A stretch of 64,000 nt of DNA, taken from positions 1,736,001 to 1,800,000 of the forward strand of contig JALJCQ010000009.1 in assembly GCA_023091665.1 (NCBI GenBank). Direction: 5' to 3'. Under the pieces are notes generated by a model. That model was not told the DNA's origin, made no database searches, and was given only the letters and a program-made list of their open reading frames with translations. The stretch comes from Pythium myriotylum. Lineage: Eukaryota; Oomycota; Peronosporomycetes; Pythiales; Pythiaceae. Of this stretch, positions 1 through 10,030 are shown in pieces (positions within the stretch are counted from its first letter, which is position 1; every line of letters begins with the position of its first letter). Made by a program: the position numbers and the translations under genes.

Positions 1-273
1 CCATCCCCATCTCCGGATCGGTTTCGAACCGTCGGCGAACCCTTCTTGCTCATCGGGAAATCAATGCTGCGATCCTCGCAATCCGATCAGCAATGACTTC
101 ATTAGATACACTTCTCACCAACTGTAGACTGTCTCAAGTTATTCCGATGAGGGCATGATAGTTCAGATACGATTTCGGTCGGTTTGATCTATTCTTGGGT
201 CGACTGTCGAACTCTTTGTTAAACGCACCAGCGGCTGACAACTAAGACAACTAAGTGCCTCCACAGACTTGCG

Positions 274-1276
274 ATGCTGATACAGATTCAAACCAGCGCT
301 CTAGTCCACTTGGCTGGCGGATCTTATCTTCAGCGAATTCGCTTCAGTATCCGTAAGCGTACTCATTCCAGAATCTTCCACATCACGTCGATGCACGCGG
401 TCGAAGTTGCACACTGGTCCCTCGTTCACAAGCGAGCTCAGATTCGACACGATAAAGATGTGGGACTGTGGATAATACGGTGCTGGAGAGCAGCAACGCA
501 ACTTGTTGGAAGCTTTGATACTTCGCGTGGAGAACTCGACAGAAGCGGTTTTGACTTGGTCTACCGGCGATTGCTTGCGACGATGACAGTCAGCTGGGAT
601 GACGAAACTTTCCGAGCGATTGCTGATGAACTGTGGAAGAAGGACTCCGAGGCATTCAACACTTTGGATCAAGATCGCTTCGGTTGCTCTATATTCGCTT
701 TCTCCGAAATGGTAGGGTGGTTGTCGCTTGTTTTCATGTCCAGCGGAAAGATGCAGAAGAAAAGAACTGATTTGTGATGAGGTTTCAGTGGGTCGACCAA
801 GTCGACACTTCCGAATACACTCGTGTTCTCAGACTAATCCACAGTATCCTCCGAAAAGGCTACGACAAGTCGGTCACGAGCAGCTCGAATCCAACGTCCC
901 TGGGAGCATTTCTTGATGCTCTGTGTCGCGAACGCGAGCTGGCATCTGAGCGACTTTGCATCGGGAAGTCGTTGCCCTTTGACCTAGAGAGATACACCAG
1001 TGTCTTTGGTGAGGAGGCTCCACGCGTCAGCCTGCCAAAAAGAAAGCTTCACGACGCAAATCGGCGTCATCGGCATTCGATGATTGCAGCATCTTCTATC
1101 GATACATGCTTGCTGGCTATGGGAGCACCAGTTTTGCGCCCTCGCTCTTGCTCCGCAATCATACGAGTGGACGAGTCGCTTCAAAGTCATGCGACGCGGT
1201 CAGAGCCTTTCACCCGGTCTTTGGGCTCACTGCCACCTTCTCGATTCCGCGAACGATCAACTCAATGCGGGGGTGA
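274..1276 (+). CDS. EF-hand-like helical protein, function unknown
   Basis: Inferred three-exon gene of 295 aa: 274-711, 789-1008 and 1047-1276. Intron 1 (77 nt) has clean GT/CAG borders. Intron 2 would be only 38 nt (GTGAGG...AAAG) but restores a frame that stays protein-like to a TGA at 1274. The middle region (about residues 95-175) is acidic and helical with a loop resembling a degenerate EF-hand (LDQDRFG), a pattern seen in uncharacterised protist and flagellar-type proteins. The third exon contains a Lys/Arg patch followed by an aromatic segment (FYRYMLAGYGSTSFAPS). I do not recognise the family. The last 15 nt overlap the 3' end of the opposite-strand gene. The start at ATG 274 is simply the first in frame. 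A frameshifted pseudogene is the alternative if the 38-nt intron is not real. Confidence 0.5.
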
Positions 1277-3191
1277 AGGGTTCTCGAGCACCTGTGCCAT
1301 TTCACTACAGAGAAGTGTCTGCTCCATAGCATCTTTCGAGTCTAATTGATTCCAGTTCCCAATGAAGAACTCTTGCCCTTGCTTTCTTGACCATGTGAGC
1401 TTGGTTTGTAGCTTCGACAATACGCGACGGTGGGTAGGCCGCAGCAACCGATGTCGATCGTCTCGACGCCCCAACTTCGTAGCAAGGGCAGTCAACTGGG
1501 GCATAGCATCGATGGACTTCGTAACATTCTTGAATGGCGACGCTGCGAGTGCTTGCACATACTGATCAGAAAGAAAGAGCGCTTCTTGGTACAATTGACC
1601 CTGACACCAGGTTATTGACATCGTTAGCACGAGATGGTGTGCTCTTCATGCCAAGCTTCATCCACCACTTACCGAGAGGGGATGTTCGACGGCACGGGCA
1701 TGTCTCCAACCATCTTCAAGTTTCTGCAATGCCGCACCGATATCTTGGAATGGTTTGATCGTGGAGGTGGTCACCGCCGTCTTCAACGCCAAAGCATCTG
1801 CCTCTTGAAGAAGGGGGACCCATTCCTGAAGTTCCGACCCATACCAGATTATCTCGCTCATCAAGGGATGCGTGGGCCAACAGGCATGACGACAATACAC
1901 ATGATTTGGCATTTGCGGGTCCAGCTCGTGTCGGCGTTGCCACTGCCTCGTGCTGAGAGCCACTGATAGTGAGGTGGCAAAGAGCCCGAGAGCGTTCACG
2001 AATGAAAGTGATGCAAACACCGACGTCGAGACTGTCAGCGCACTACGCACCCCGTTGGCACAAAGGACGGCTGGTAGCAAAGAGGGATAAATGGTTTTCT
2101 TTCTGATCCAGTGCTATTCCAACACACTTACCGATCGCACTGTTTGCAACAAGCAGCCACAGAAGCAGTTTGGCGAGTTGGTTTGTCGACTCGAGTCGGT
2201 AGGGGGGTTGCCACGAGAGCTGGAACGCCATGATTAGGATGACAACGAAAAATAGCGTGCCTTGCAGTCCTTGGTGCGCCTGTGACGGAGGCGTTGACCG
2301 AAGAGGTGAGAAAATGATCAACAAAACCAGCTTCAAGAGACACTTCCGAACGGGATCGTGGACCGCATAGATGTGGAAGGATGCATACACTGACATATAC
2401 AGCTCAATGTATGCATTAGACGTCCCAAGGAGGAACTCCAATTCCTTCGCCTGGACGAACCGCTCATGCTCATTGGTGTCGTCAGTAAAGACCACTGAGT
2501 TGATTTGACGTCGAACCCACAAAGGGTATCCAACGAGGAAGCTGCCGCCCATTGCAAATGATATCAACCCCACTGCAAGGATATGCGATGTCGACCAACA
2601 CGAAGGAAAAGTTGATGGGTCCACAGTGACTAGGCCGTTGTCGTCACAGTTGATTAGCCGCACGACTGCAAGGCCGACAGGTAGGTAAAGCACATACAGT
2701 ACGTGGAGCAAAACGTTCTCCCACGCTATACGACGCGCCAGCGCCATTTCAGATCCGTGTGTTTCCCACCTTGCAGCGACAAGTCGCAGCGCCACCACGA
2801 GAAGTCCTGGGAGAGCTGCAAACACCATGGCGTAGAGCCAGTAGTGCGGCATCTCGCCCCAGAGGGAGAACGGCTGCGAGGTCGAGCCCATCGCAGCGCC
2901 GGTCGCGCGGAAGCTGAAGACATCCAAGTTGAACGCGTTCGTCCATCGCGTCAGCGCGAGCCACCGCGAGGGCCACGGCCACGGCTGCGAGAGCTGCCAG
3001 AGCAGTGCGTAGAGCTGCAGCGCGTCGCACACGAGCAGCGCCTTCTCCGTCCAGAAGCGACACACGACGCGGTCGCGCGACGCCGAGACGAGTCGCGCGC
3101 TGAGCTGGCGCGCCTCTTTGACCTCCAGCACGCCTGGGCCCGCGGCGCAGTCGAGTCCTCCTGGCGCTGGGATCACGGCCAGCCGCTTCAT
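1262..3191 (-). CDS. Multi-pass membrane protein, unknown family
   Basis: Three exons on the minus strand: 3191-2132, 2070-1673 and 1600-1262. The introns are 61 and 72 nt with good GTAAGT donors and keep one frame for 598 aa. About seven hydrophobic segments are visible, for example near residues 115-138, 155-177, 205-228, 285-300, 310-325, 340-353 and 365-390. A charged loop lies between the third and fourth, and a roughly 200-residue soluble C-terminal tail follows. No signature of a known transporter or receptor was recognised. It starts 40 bp downstream of the stop of the questin-oxidase-like gene on the same strand, and its 3' end overlaps the convergent gene at 1274-1276. Being an integral membrane protein is well supported; its role is not. 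Confidence 0.7.
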
Positions 3192-3231
3192 GCTTCAGGA
3201 GGAGACCCTTCGTGGCCAAAGGAAAGAGTTC

Positions 3232-4518
3232 TTAACGCGTTTGGTGGCTGCAAGTTGAAGTGAGGAGCTCCACTTCCGGTCGTTGGTGGAACTTGCCCTT
3301 TCGGCCCCCGAAGGGCTTGCTCGTGACCTGCAGCGAAGCCGATCGCGCCACAAAGTCACGTTCTGTAGGCGTCAGGAGTGAGGACTCGCGGGGCGAAGAG
3401 GCCACGTGTGTAGACGCGACCTGCACAAGCTTGTACACGTGCTCGTCTACGTCCCCGTCTTGCGCGATGGTCTCGGTCACAATCTCCGACCACGCCGGCA
3501 GAGTCTTCACAGCAGTCTCCGCTTGGTCAGTTGGGTCTTGAGCGGCGAGCGGCGGCACCTCGTGAGTCACGAACGCACTCAACGCGGCACGAAACCACAC
3601 TCGCCACGCGCGCACGCGGTCTCGAGGGGTCAGGAGGTGCTCCACTTGGCCCAGTGCCCACGCGCTCGTTGCAGCGTGGAGCAACACGAAGTCGTTCGTC
3701 CCGACGATGTTGTAGAGCCAGAGTGCAAAGTCCACGGCGAGAACGCGGTCCACTGCACGAAAGTCGAACCGATCGACGACCTTCTTGATGGCAGCGAAGA
3801 GGACCGGGTTGCCTCGCTCTTTGTCGCTCGAAAAACACAGGATCTGCGGTTGGAGGCTACCTTGGTTGAAGTCAAGAATCGCCGGTGTGCGCATGTGTGC
3901 ATTTAACTCCTCCATCATCAACTCGTCGTCCTGTATCGATTTCACCAGTTTCAACGCCTCGCTTCTCGTTAGCAGAGTTGCGCCACACGCCTCCGCATCG
4001 TCCTCGTCATCCACGCCGAACGTCACTGACGAGTAGTGCAAGTAGGCAAGTCCTTCGGCTACTGGGAGATTGCCACCGATGCGATATCCATACCCAAGTT
4101 GGATGATCGCGTGTAGAAGAGACCCAGCCAGACCGTCCACCAGCAGCGGCAGGTAGTGACCCACGGCGCCGTCCGGTGTCAGGCGTTGGAATTCGACCTC
4201 GTACATTGCTCGAAGACCTTCAAAGACTCGGCGCCGGCCAACCAGCTCATGTGCCTCCGAACATCGCATGACTCCTGCCATGTCGTTTACGTGGATACGA
4301 GGTCTGGTCTCCACGCAGAGGTGGTCCACGAAGCGCTCCAAGTAGCTCTCGATCTGCTCCGCACTGGCGCCGAGCTCGCTCAGGGCGACGAGCGCGTGCA
4401 GCAGGTGGTTGGCGAAGAAGCCGCGGTACTCCATCTTGTACGCGTGGGTCGACCATCGGCTGATGTACCTCTCGCGCTCGAACCCCAGTCGCTGCTCCAC
4501 CACCTCCGACGCCTGCAT
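3232..4518 (-). CDS. Questin oxidase-like protein (paralogue 1)
   Basis: Single-exon gene of 428 aa starting at ATG 4518. The frame stays open upstream only because a CT microsatellite translates as Arg-Glu repeats, so that extension was rejected. Sequence features match the questin oxidase-like family (DUF4243): an N-terminal STHAYKMEY and NHLLHALVAL segment (residues 23-50), a middle FEGLRAMYE block, and TNDFVLLHAATSAWAL around 272-288. Founding members are fungal Baeyer-Villiger-type oxidases acting on anthraquinones such as questin. Many homologues have no known substrate, and none can be inferred here. A clear paralogue lies at 8723-10030. It shares a divergent, microsatellite-bearing promoter with FTO. 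Confidence 0.75.
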   Translation of the reverse strand: MQASEVVEQRLGFERERYISRWSTHAYKMEYRGFFANHLLHALVALSELGASAEQIESYLERFVDHLCVETRPRIHVNDMAGVMRCSEAHELVGRRRVFEGLRAMYEVEFQRLTPDGAVGHYLPLLVDGLAGSLLHAIIQLGYGYRIGGNLPVAEGLAYLHYSSVTFGVDDEDDAEACGATLLTRSEALKLVKSIQDDELMMEELNAHMRTPAILDFNQGSLQPQILCFSSDKERGNPVLFAAIKKVVDRFDFRAVDRVLAVDFALWLYNIVGTNDFVLLHAATSAWALGQVEHLLTPRDRVRAWRVWFRAALSAFVTHEVPPLAAQDPTDQAETAVKTLPAWSEIVTETIAQDGDVDEHVYKLVQVASTHVASSPRESSLLTPTERDFVARSASLQVTSKPFGGRKGKFHQRPEVELLTSTCSHQTR

Positions 4519-4576
4519 GCTCTTGTTGGTGCCAATTCGATTGTGGCCTCTTCCTCCTCCTCTTCCTCCTCCTCCT

Positions 4577-4660
<84 letters not shown>

Positions 4661-4821
4661 CGCCACCACCATTCCGCAGACGCGGCACCGCCATTCCGTG
4701 AGAACTTAAAGGTGGATCCAAGTCCGACCTCAGCGAGTGATGCAGCAATCGAGACCAGCGGTCGACAATGTGGTCCACATGGAAGTCAAGCTCATCATGA
4801 CCAGCCAACCAGAGAATCGCA
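4519..4821. promoter_or_regulatory. Divergent promoter region between questin oxidase-like gene and FTO
   Basis: A 303-bp gap separates two start codons facing away from each other, so it must hold both promoters. It contains a long CT/GA microsatellite preceded by CCT/TCC-rich sequence. No TATA box or other defined element was recognised. Confidence 0.5.
4580..4657. repeat. (CT)n/(GA)n microsatellite, about 38 units
   Basis: Nearly perfect CT dinucleotide array of about 77 bp, flanked on the left by imperfect CCT/TTCC triplets. It lies 60 bp upstream of the questin-oxidase-like start and about 165 bp upstream of the FTO start. Six-frame translation gives artificial Arg-Glu or Ser-Leu runs, which should not be annotated as protein. 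Confidence 0.95.
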
Positions 4822-6462
4822 ATGGATCCGGCCGCCAAGAAGCTGCTCAAGAAGCAGGAGCGCCTCAAGAAGAAGGCCAAGGCCGCCGCGCGCAAGCAAG
4901 CCAAGGCGCCGGCGACCAGCGAGGCAGCTGCGAGGCCAGCGGCTCCGCAGCCGCCACTCAAGAAAGCCGTCCCCGACGCCAAGCCGCGTGCGACGTTCGA
5001 CTTCAACGGCAGCGACAAGTTCCTCACGCCCGCGCACCCGCGATTCAAGGAGCTGCTGGCGGCCTCGTACCAGGGATTCGTCCATGAGCCTGCTGCGACA
5101 GTCGACCCGGCGTTCCATCGTGCCGCGCGCGCCGTGTTCGAGACATTGTGTGACAAATCGTACTTCCAATACGACGTGGTCATGGCCGGCGGCAAGAACC
5201 TGTCGCGCACGTTCGTGCGGCGCACGCTTGTCGGGGATCCCGGCATGACCTACAAGTACCTAGGACTCCGCATCTTTGCCCACTCGTGGACCGGCGCGAA
5301 CGTTGCACCATGGTTCCGCCAGATCTACAAGCTCAATCAGCAATTGGTTGTTCGCACAAAGCGAGCAATGCAGCAGGCAACGAACCCCATGGGCAGCGCC
5401 GAGTACAATATCACTCTCATCAACTATATGGAGCCGCTCTCAAACTGGGATCTTGGCCTCAAAGACGAGGAGACGTATGGACTCGGCAAGACAAGCGTCA
5501 GTTGGCACGCCGATAGTTCGCTTCAAGACTTTTCCGCGATTGCCGTGTACAATTGCATGATGGATGACAAGGACAAGAAGAGAAAGAAAGCAGTCGCTGG
5601 AAAAAAGCGGAAGCATGCGGAAGAAGATGACGAACAGAACTGGCGTATTGCCCTTCGCATTTCACCGGAGCCGACAAACGAGAGCGGCGCAAACAAGAAG
5701 AAGACCAAGCCACAAATGCCTACTGCAAAGCCATCCAAGACCCCACCTGCTGTCTCTATGGCGACCCTTGATGGTGACACCTACTATCTGCTAGGTGACT
5801 TCAACCACGACCACCAGCACATGGTGCTGACGGGTTCGTCCATCCGAGTCAGCAGCACGCATCGAGTTGCCGTGGACTCAGATAGCACTCTCACATCAAT
5901 CATAGAGCGAGTCCAGGCAGCCTATGACGTTGATGGTGTTCAAGTGATCAACGGTCATCAGATCCTGACCCCTCAACAAGTGTTGAAAGAGCAAGGCGCG
6001 TTGACGGAGCTGGAGATGGAGTGGATTCGACAATACTGGCTCCAAGGCAAGGAACACGATGTACTGCACGTCGACTGGCAGAAGCCTATGAGAGATTTGG
6101 AGATGAATCACTGGCGGTGTCTGGAGACCCGGACTCGACAGGTCCTCGATCTTGTGCTCAGTCCGGACGAAGCAGGAAGCCAAGGACAAGAGAATGACGC
6201 GTACCGAGGCTCGTGGCAGTTATCCGACCGTCTGAAGGTCTTGAATGTGCTTCTGCAGGAACTCATTCTCCGTCAGAAGCGTCGTGGCCAGTTCCGTGAG
6301 CGAATGCAAGACAAAGCGTATCGTCGCATCGCCCGCGAGTTCCAACCGATCGAGCGCCCACGCTTCAGCGACGCGAGTCCAATGCCTTATGACCTCACGC
6401 CCCACCTGGAGGCTCTGGAGACCCTGAAAAAAGAGCTCAAAGGAGCGCGTCGGGAACCGTGA
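4822..6462 (+). CDS. FTO: FTO-type 2-oxoglutarate/Fe(II) nucleic-acid dioxygenase
   Basis: Intronless 546-aa protein. Family knowledge: FTO demethylates N6-methyladenosine and related bases in RNA using Fe(II) and 2-oxoglutarate, mainly in the nucleus. Visible here are the Fe ligands in SWHADSSL (H229, D231) and the third ligand in HDHQHMVLTGSSIR (H333). The 2-oxoglutarate-binding arginines are R342 and R348 (SSTHRV), with exactly the +9 and +15 spacing of vertebrate FTO. A C-terminal helical domain follows (about 370-540). Lys-rich stretches at the N-terminus (residues 6-30) and in an insert after the HxD motif (about 245-300) look like nuclear localisation signals. FTO is known mainly from vertebrates and some algae, so this is a noteworthy occurrence. 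It is divergent from the questin-oxidase-like gene and in tandem with the ABC gene. Confidence 0.88.
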   Translation: MDPAAKKLLKKQERLKKKAKAAARKQAKAPATSEAAARPAAPQPPLKKAVPDAKPRATFDFNGSDKFLTPAHPRFKELLAASYQGFVHEPAATVDPAFHRAARAVFETLCDKSYFQYDVVMAGGKNLSRTFVRRTLVGDPGMTYKYLGLRIFAHSWTGANVAPWFRQIYKLNQQLVVRTKRAMQQATNPMGSAEYNITLINYMEPLSNWDLGLKDEETYGLGKTSVSWHADSSLQDFSAIAVYNCMMDDKDKKRKKAVAGKKRKHAEEDDEQNWRIALRISPEPTNESGANKKKTKPQMPTAKPSKTPPAVSMATLDGDTYYLLGDFNHDHQHMVLTGSSIRVSSTHRVAVDSDSTLTSIIERVQAAYDVDGVQVINGHQILTPQQVLKEQGALTELEMEWIRQYWLQGKEHDVLHVDWQKPMRDLEMNHWRCLETRTRQVLDLVLSPDEAGSQGQENDAYRGSWQLSDRLKVLNVLLQELILRQKRRGQFRERMQDKAYRRIAREFQPIERPRFSDASPMPYDLTPHLEALETLKKELKGARREP

Positions 6463-6662
6463 GCGAGTTTTTGATGTTTAGAGTAAGGGCAGTTTCTGTG
6501 ACGTGTGAGGCGATTTTAGGAATGATGGTCGTGTCAATTTGATCAGTCTCACTGCAGACCTGCTCGCAATCGCGTGGACCAAAGGACGGAACGCCACGGA
6601 AGACATCGCCACGTCCGTAGTTAGTGGCAAAAGCCCTTGGCACCAGCGGGAAGGGGCTGGCT

Positions 6663-8673
6663 ATGCGCGTGTGGTTGGGCCGACTGCGCGTCCTCCGAGC
6701 GCGAGTCCGCACGACGCTGGTCCGCCCGTGCCGGTGCGTTTCGACGTTTACCGACGGGAATCATAGCAAGCTCAGCACCAGCAACAAGAGTGGTGACAGC
6801 GCCCAAACTGCGCACTCGATACGCCAATTGTTGGTATTGTATGCACCAGAGAGAAAGCCGCTGGAAATCTCTCTCAGCACGCTCTCTTTTTCGGCCGCAG
6901 TTACGATGACTCTCCCGTTTGGAATGGGTCACATCGTCGACCTGGTGACGTCTCCTCAAGCCCAATTTGCAACTGCCGAGCTACCCGTTGTTGTTGGTGG
7001 ACTATCAGCTGCCTTTGTGGCCGGTTGCGCTTCTCGGATCGCTCACGAATACTATCAAATCATGATTGGAGAGCGGATATCATGCCGATTGCGCGACGCC
7101 AGCTTTCGCGCCTTGATGAAACAAGAGCTTGCTTTTTTCGATAGCTCGCTCACTGGTGATTTATTAAGTCGAATCAGCGCTGACACAACTGTTGTTGGTA
7201 AGCTGCTGAGTGAGAACGCCTCCAATGGTTTCCACGACCTTGCGCTGACTATCGGCGGGACGGCCATGCTGATTGCAACATGCCCGAAACTCGCGTGTGT
7301 CATGCTCGGCATAATCCCACCTGTCGCGCTAGGCGCTGTCTACTACGGCAATGACCTCGAGAATCTTTCCAAGGAAGTACAAGAGAAGCTCGGCGACGCC
7401 ACATCTCTCGCCAACGAGAGATTGACTCATATCCATGTTGTGAAGTGGTTTGCCACAGAGGAGTTCGAGAAACAACATTATTCCCGACGCACAAATGAAG
7501 TACTTGGATTAGCGCGGAGAAGGTCGTTGGTTGGAGCTTAATTTCTCGGGGGTGTCGATTTCTCGGTGAAAATGAGCATGCTCGCAGTGCTAGGTTACGG
7601 CGGGCAAATGGTGGCTGATGGAGTGTTGACAAGCGGAGAACTGACGTCGTTTCTCATGTACACGCTCTACGTCGGCTTCTCGTTTGCCGGCCTCTCCTCG
7701 TTCTACTCGGACCTCATGAAGGGTATCGGTGCGTCGTCGCGAATCTTTGAACTGCTCTCGCGTGAGCCGAAGATCCGGTCCCTGGAGCAGTGGGCCAGTT
7801 TGCCATCTACAATCACCGGCCACATCAAGTTCGAAGACGTGCGCTTCCGATACCCAACGCGTCCTGACTCGGAGATCTTCCGTGGACTGAACTTGGAAGT
7901 GCGGCCGAATGAGACAATTGCACTGGTTGGGCCGAGTGGGTGCGGCAAAAGCTCAGTCATTGGACTCCTCGCGCGCTTCTACGAGCTTGATGGAGAAGGG
8001 TGTGGCGGCCGAATTCTGCTAGACGGTGTGGACATCGCGACCTTGAATACGACAGAGCTGCGTGGCATCGTCGGCGCAGTAAGTGACGAGCGTTTTGTCC
8101 GATTTGGCTTTGCCAGTTCGCCTAACGAATCTTTCGGTGTAGGTTTCTCAAGAGCCCCCGTTGTTCGCTTGTTCGATTCGTGGCAACATCGCTTACGGGT
8201 GCCAGCACGAGGCGACTATGGAGGAGATCGTTGAGGCCGCCAAGGTCGCGAATGCGCACGACTTCATTTCGTCTTTCCCGGATGGCTATGACACCGTCGT
8301 GGGCGAACGTGGCCAAGCTCTTTCAGGTGGCCAAAAGCAGCGCGTGGCTATTGCGAGAGCGCTGATCAAGAAGCCAAAGCTGCTCATTTTGGACGAAGCT
8401 ACGAGTGCGCTCGACCCGGAGAGTGAGTCCCTCGTGCAGAGCGCTGTCAACAGAGCTAAGAAGGACCGCACTGTGATACTGGTCGCCCACCGTCTGTCCA
8501 CGATCAAGAGCGCAGATCGCATCGCAGTGATCTTCGATGGAGAAGTTGCCGAACTGGGCACTTTTGAGGAGTTGTCAGCTCACCCAGACAGTATTTTCTC
8601 GCAACTCATCATTCGATCAGCAAGTCACAACAGACAACAAAAATGCAGAGAAGCACATTTAGAGATTTATTGA
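6663..8673 (+). pseudogene. Mitochondrial-type ABCB half-transporter with in-frame stop
   Basis: Two exons, 6663-8078 and 8143-8673, separated by a 64-nt GTAAGT...TAG intron, spell 648 codons of an ABCB half-transporter. The N-terminus (MRVWLGRLRVLRARVRTTLV) is an Arg-rich amphipathic mitochondrial-type leader. A six-helix ABC membrane domain follows, then an ATPase domain with Walker A GPSGCGKSS (about 423), signature LSGGQKQR (about 531), Walker B LLILDEAT (about 551) and the H-loop VAHRLST. These fit the ABCB8/ABCB10 group of the inner mitochondrial membrane. A TAA at 7539-7541 (codon 293) interrupts the membrane domain. Homology continues immediately in the same frame (FLGGVDFSVKMSM), so one substitution, such as TAT to TAA, would explain it. 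No splice pair removes it cleanly. It is either a recent nonsense allele, a sequencing error or a decaying gene. Confidence 0.75.
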
Positions 8674-8722
8674 TTCTTTGATTGTCTCGAACGAGGAGCG
8701 GCGAATGGCTATCCTCGCGGTC

Positions 8723-10030
8723 CTAGATTGTTAGACCATCTCGAGCTGTATCAAAGTAATGTTTCGCCCAATCTTCATTGTTCCCCACTGTGATGTCGAA
8801 CTTCATGCTGATGACCTTCAGTGCTGACAAGCGCGTCACAGCCTCTCGCTGTGTCGGTGTCAAAAAGCTCGACAGATTCGCATTGCCTTCATCTTCTGGG
8901 CTGTAGGCAGAATGAGCCGCGACATCGCACGCAACCTGGACAAGCTTGTACACGTGCTCGTCTACATCTCCTTCTAAAGCCAAGGCCCGCGCAGTGATCT
9001 CATCCCACCCTGGAAGTGATGCTAGGACGGACTCCGACAGCTCACATGGATCTTGAGCAGGCAAAGGGGGAATCTCGTGCATCGTGAAGGCGCTGAGGGC
9101 TACGCGAAACCAGACTTTCCATGCTCGAACGCGGTCGTCAGCTGAGAGCAGATGCTCGACTTGGTGGAGCGACCACGCGCTAGTAGTCGCATGAAGTAGA
9201 ACGAAGTCATTTGTTGGAGCTATGTTGAAGAGCCACATAGAAAAGTCCAAGGCAACATGGCCATTCATGTTGCTGAAGTCAAACTGATCGACGATATCTT
9301 TCACGGCTTTGAATAGCTCTGGGTCACCTCGAACACTGTCGCTCGAGAAACACATCAAGCGACGCTGCAAGTCACCTTGCACTTGCTCGACCAAGGTCGG
9401 TGTCTTCATATGGGTGTGGAGAGACTGCAGGAGCGCTTTATTCTCCTGCACTGTACGGGCGATTTCCAAGACTGCCTCCCTCGTCAAAGGCTTGCTCGGG
9501 TGGTTCGACGCATTGGCCAAGACCTGGTCATCGTCTGGTGCGTCAAACGATAAGTGGGAAAAATGAAGGTACGCAAGACCTTCAGCAATCAGCAGGTCGC
9601 CGCCGACGCGGTAGGCGTAGCCCAGCTGGATGATCCCATGTAGCAGCGCTCCGGCAAGGCCGCCGACGAGGCTGGGCAAGTGGTGGGTCACAGCGCCGTC
9701 AGCAGTGAGATGCTGGATCTCAGCCTCGTACATGGCTCGAAGTCCCTCGAAGTTTTCGCGCTTGCCAATGAGCGACTTGGCGTCGGCGAGCCGCACAACC
9801 GCGGGCGCCTCCTCATCGCTGACACGGTCCTCCACGACGCGCAGTTTCTTGACGTAGCGCTCGGCGAAAGTCTCGATGTGCGACTCGCTCGCCCCGAGCT
9901 CCCCGAGCGCCACGAGTCCGTGGAGGAGGTGGTTGGAGAGGTACCCGCCGTACTCCATCTTGTACGCGTGCGTGGACCACTGCTTGAGGTACTTGTCGCG
10001 CACGAAGCGCAGGCGCGGCGTCGTCGCCAT
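8723..10030 (-). CDS. Questin oxidase-like protein (paralogue 2)
   Basis: Single-exon 435-aa gene starting at ATG 10030 (MATTPRL). Further upstream in-frame codons were rejected because that Met aligns with the start of the paralogue at 3232-4518. Shared blocks include STHAYKMEY (residues 19-27), FEGLRAMYE, the CFSSDSVRG region, TNDFVLLHATTSAWSL (about 270) and VDEHVYKLVQVA near the C-terminus. It belongs to the questin oxidase-like family; the fungal prototype performs a Baeyer-Villiger-type ring opening, but the substrate here is unknown. It converges on the ABC gene (50 bp between ends) and diverges from DAHP synthase across 352 bp. Confidence 0.75.
   Translation of the reverse strand: MATTPRLRFVRDKYLKQWSTHAYKMEYGGYLSNHLLHGLVALGELGASESHIETFAERYVKKLRVVEDRVSDEEAPAVVRLADAKSLIGKRENFEGLRAMYEAEIQHLTADGAVTHHLPSLVGGLAGALLHGIIQLGYAYRVGGDLLIAEGLAYLHFSHLSFDAPDDDQVLANASNHPSKPLTREAVLEIARTVQENKALLQSLHTHMKTPTLVEQVQGDLQRRLMCFSSDSVRGDPELFKAVKDIVDQFDFSNMNGHVALDFSMWLFNIAPTNDFVLLHATTSAWSLHQVEHLLSADDRVRAWKVWFRVALSAFTMHEIPPLPAQDPCELSESVLASLPGWDEITARALALEGDVDEHVYKLVQVACDVAAHSAYSPEDEGNANLSSFLTPTQREAVTRLSALKVISMKFDITVGNNEDWAKHYFDTARDGLTI

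Noticed and set aside
1..273. Possible upstream exon or regulatory element at the window start
   Set aside because: No protein-like frame, splice signal or recognisable motif was found.
4519..4659. N-terminal Arg-Glu repeat extension of the questin oxidase-like protein
   Set aside because: It is translation of the CT/GA microsatellite, absent in the paralogue, whose start aligns with the Met at 4518.
7542..8234. Separate ABC transporter gene starting after the TAA
   Set aside because: The sequence continues the same membrane domain in the same frame; a standalone start there would lack half the transmembrane helices.
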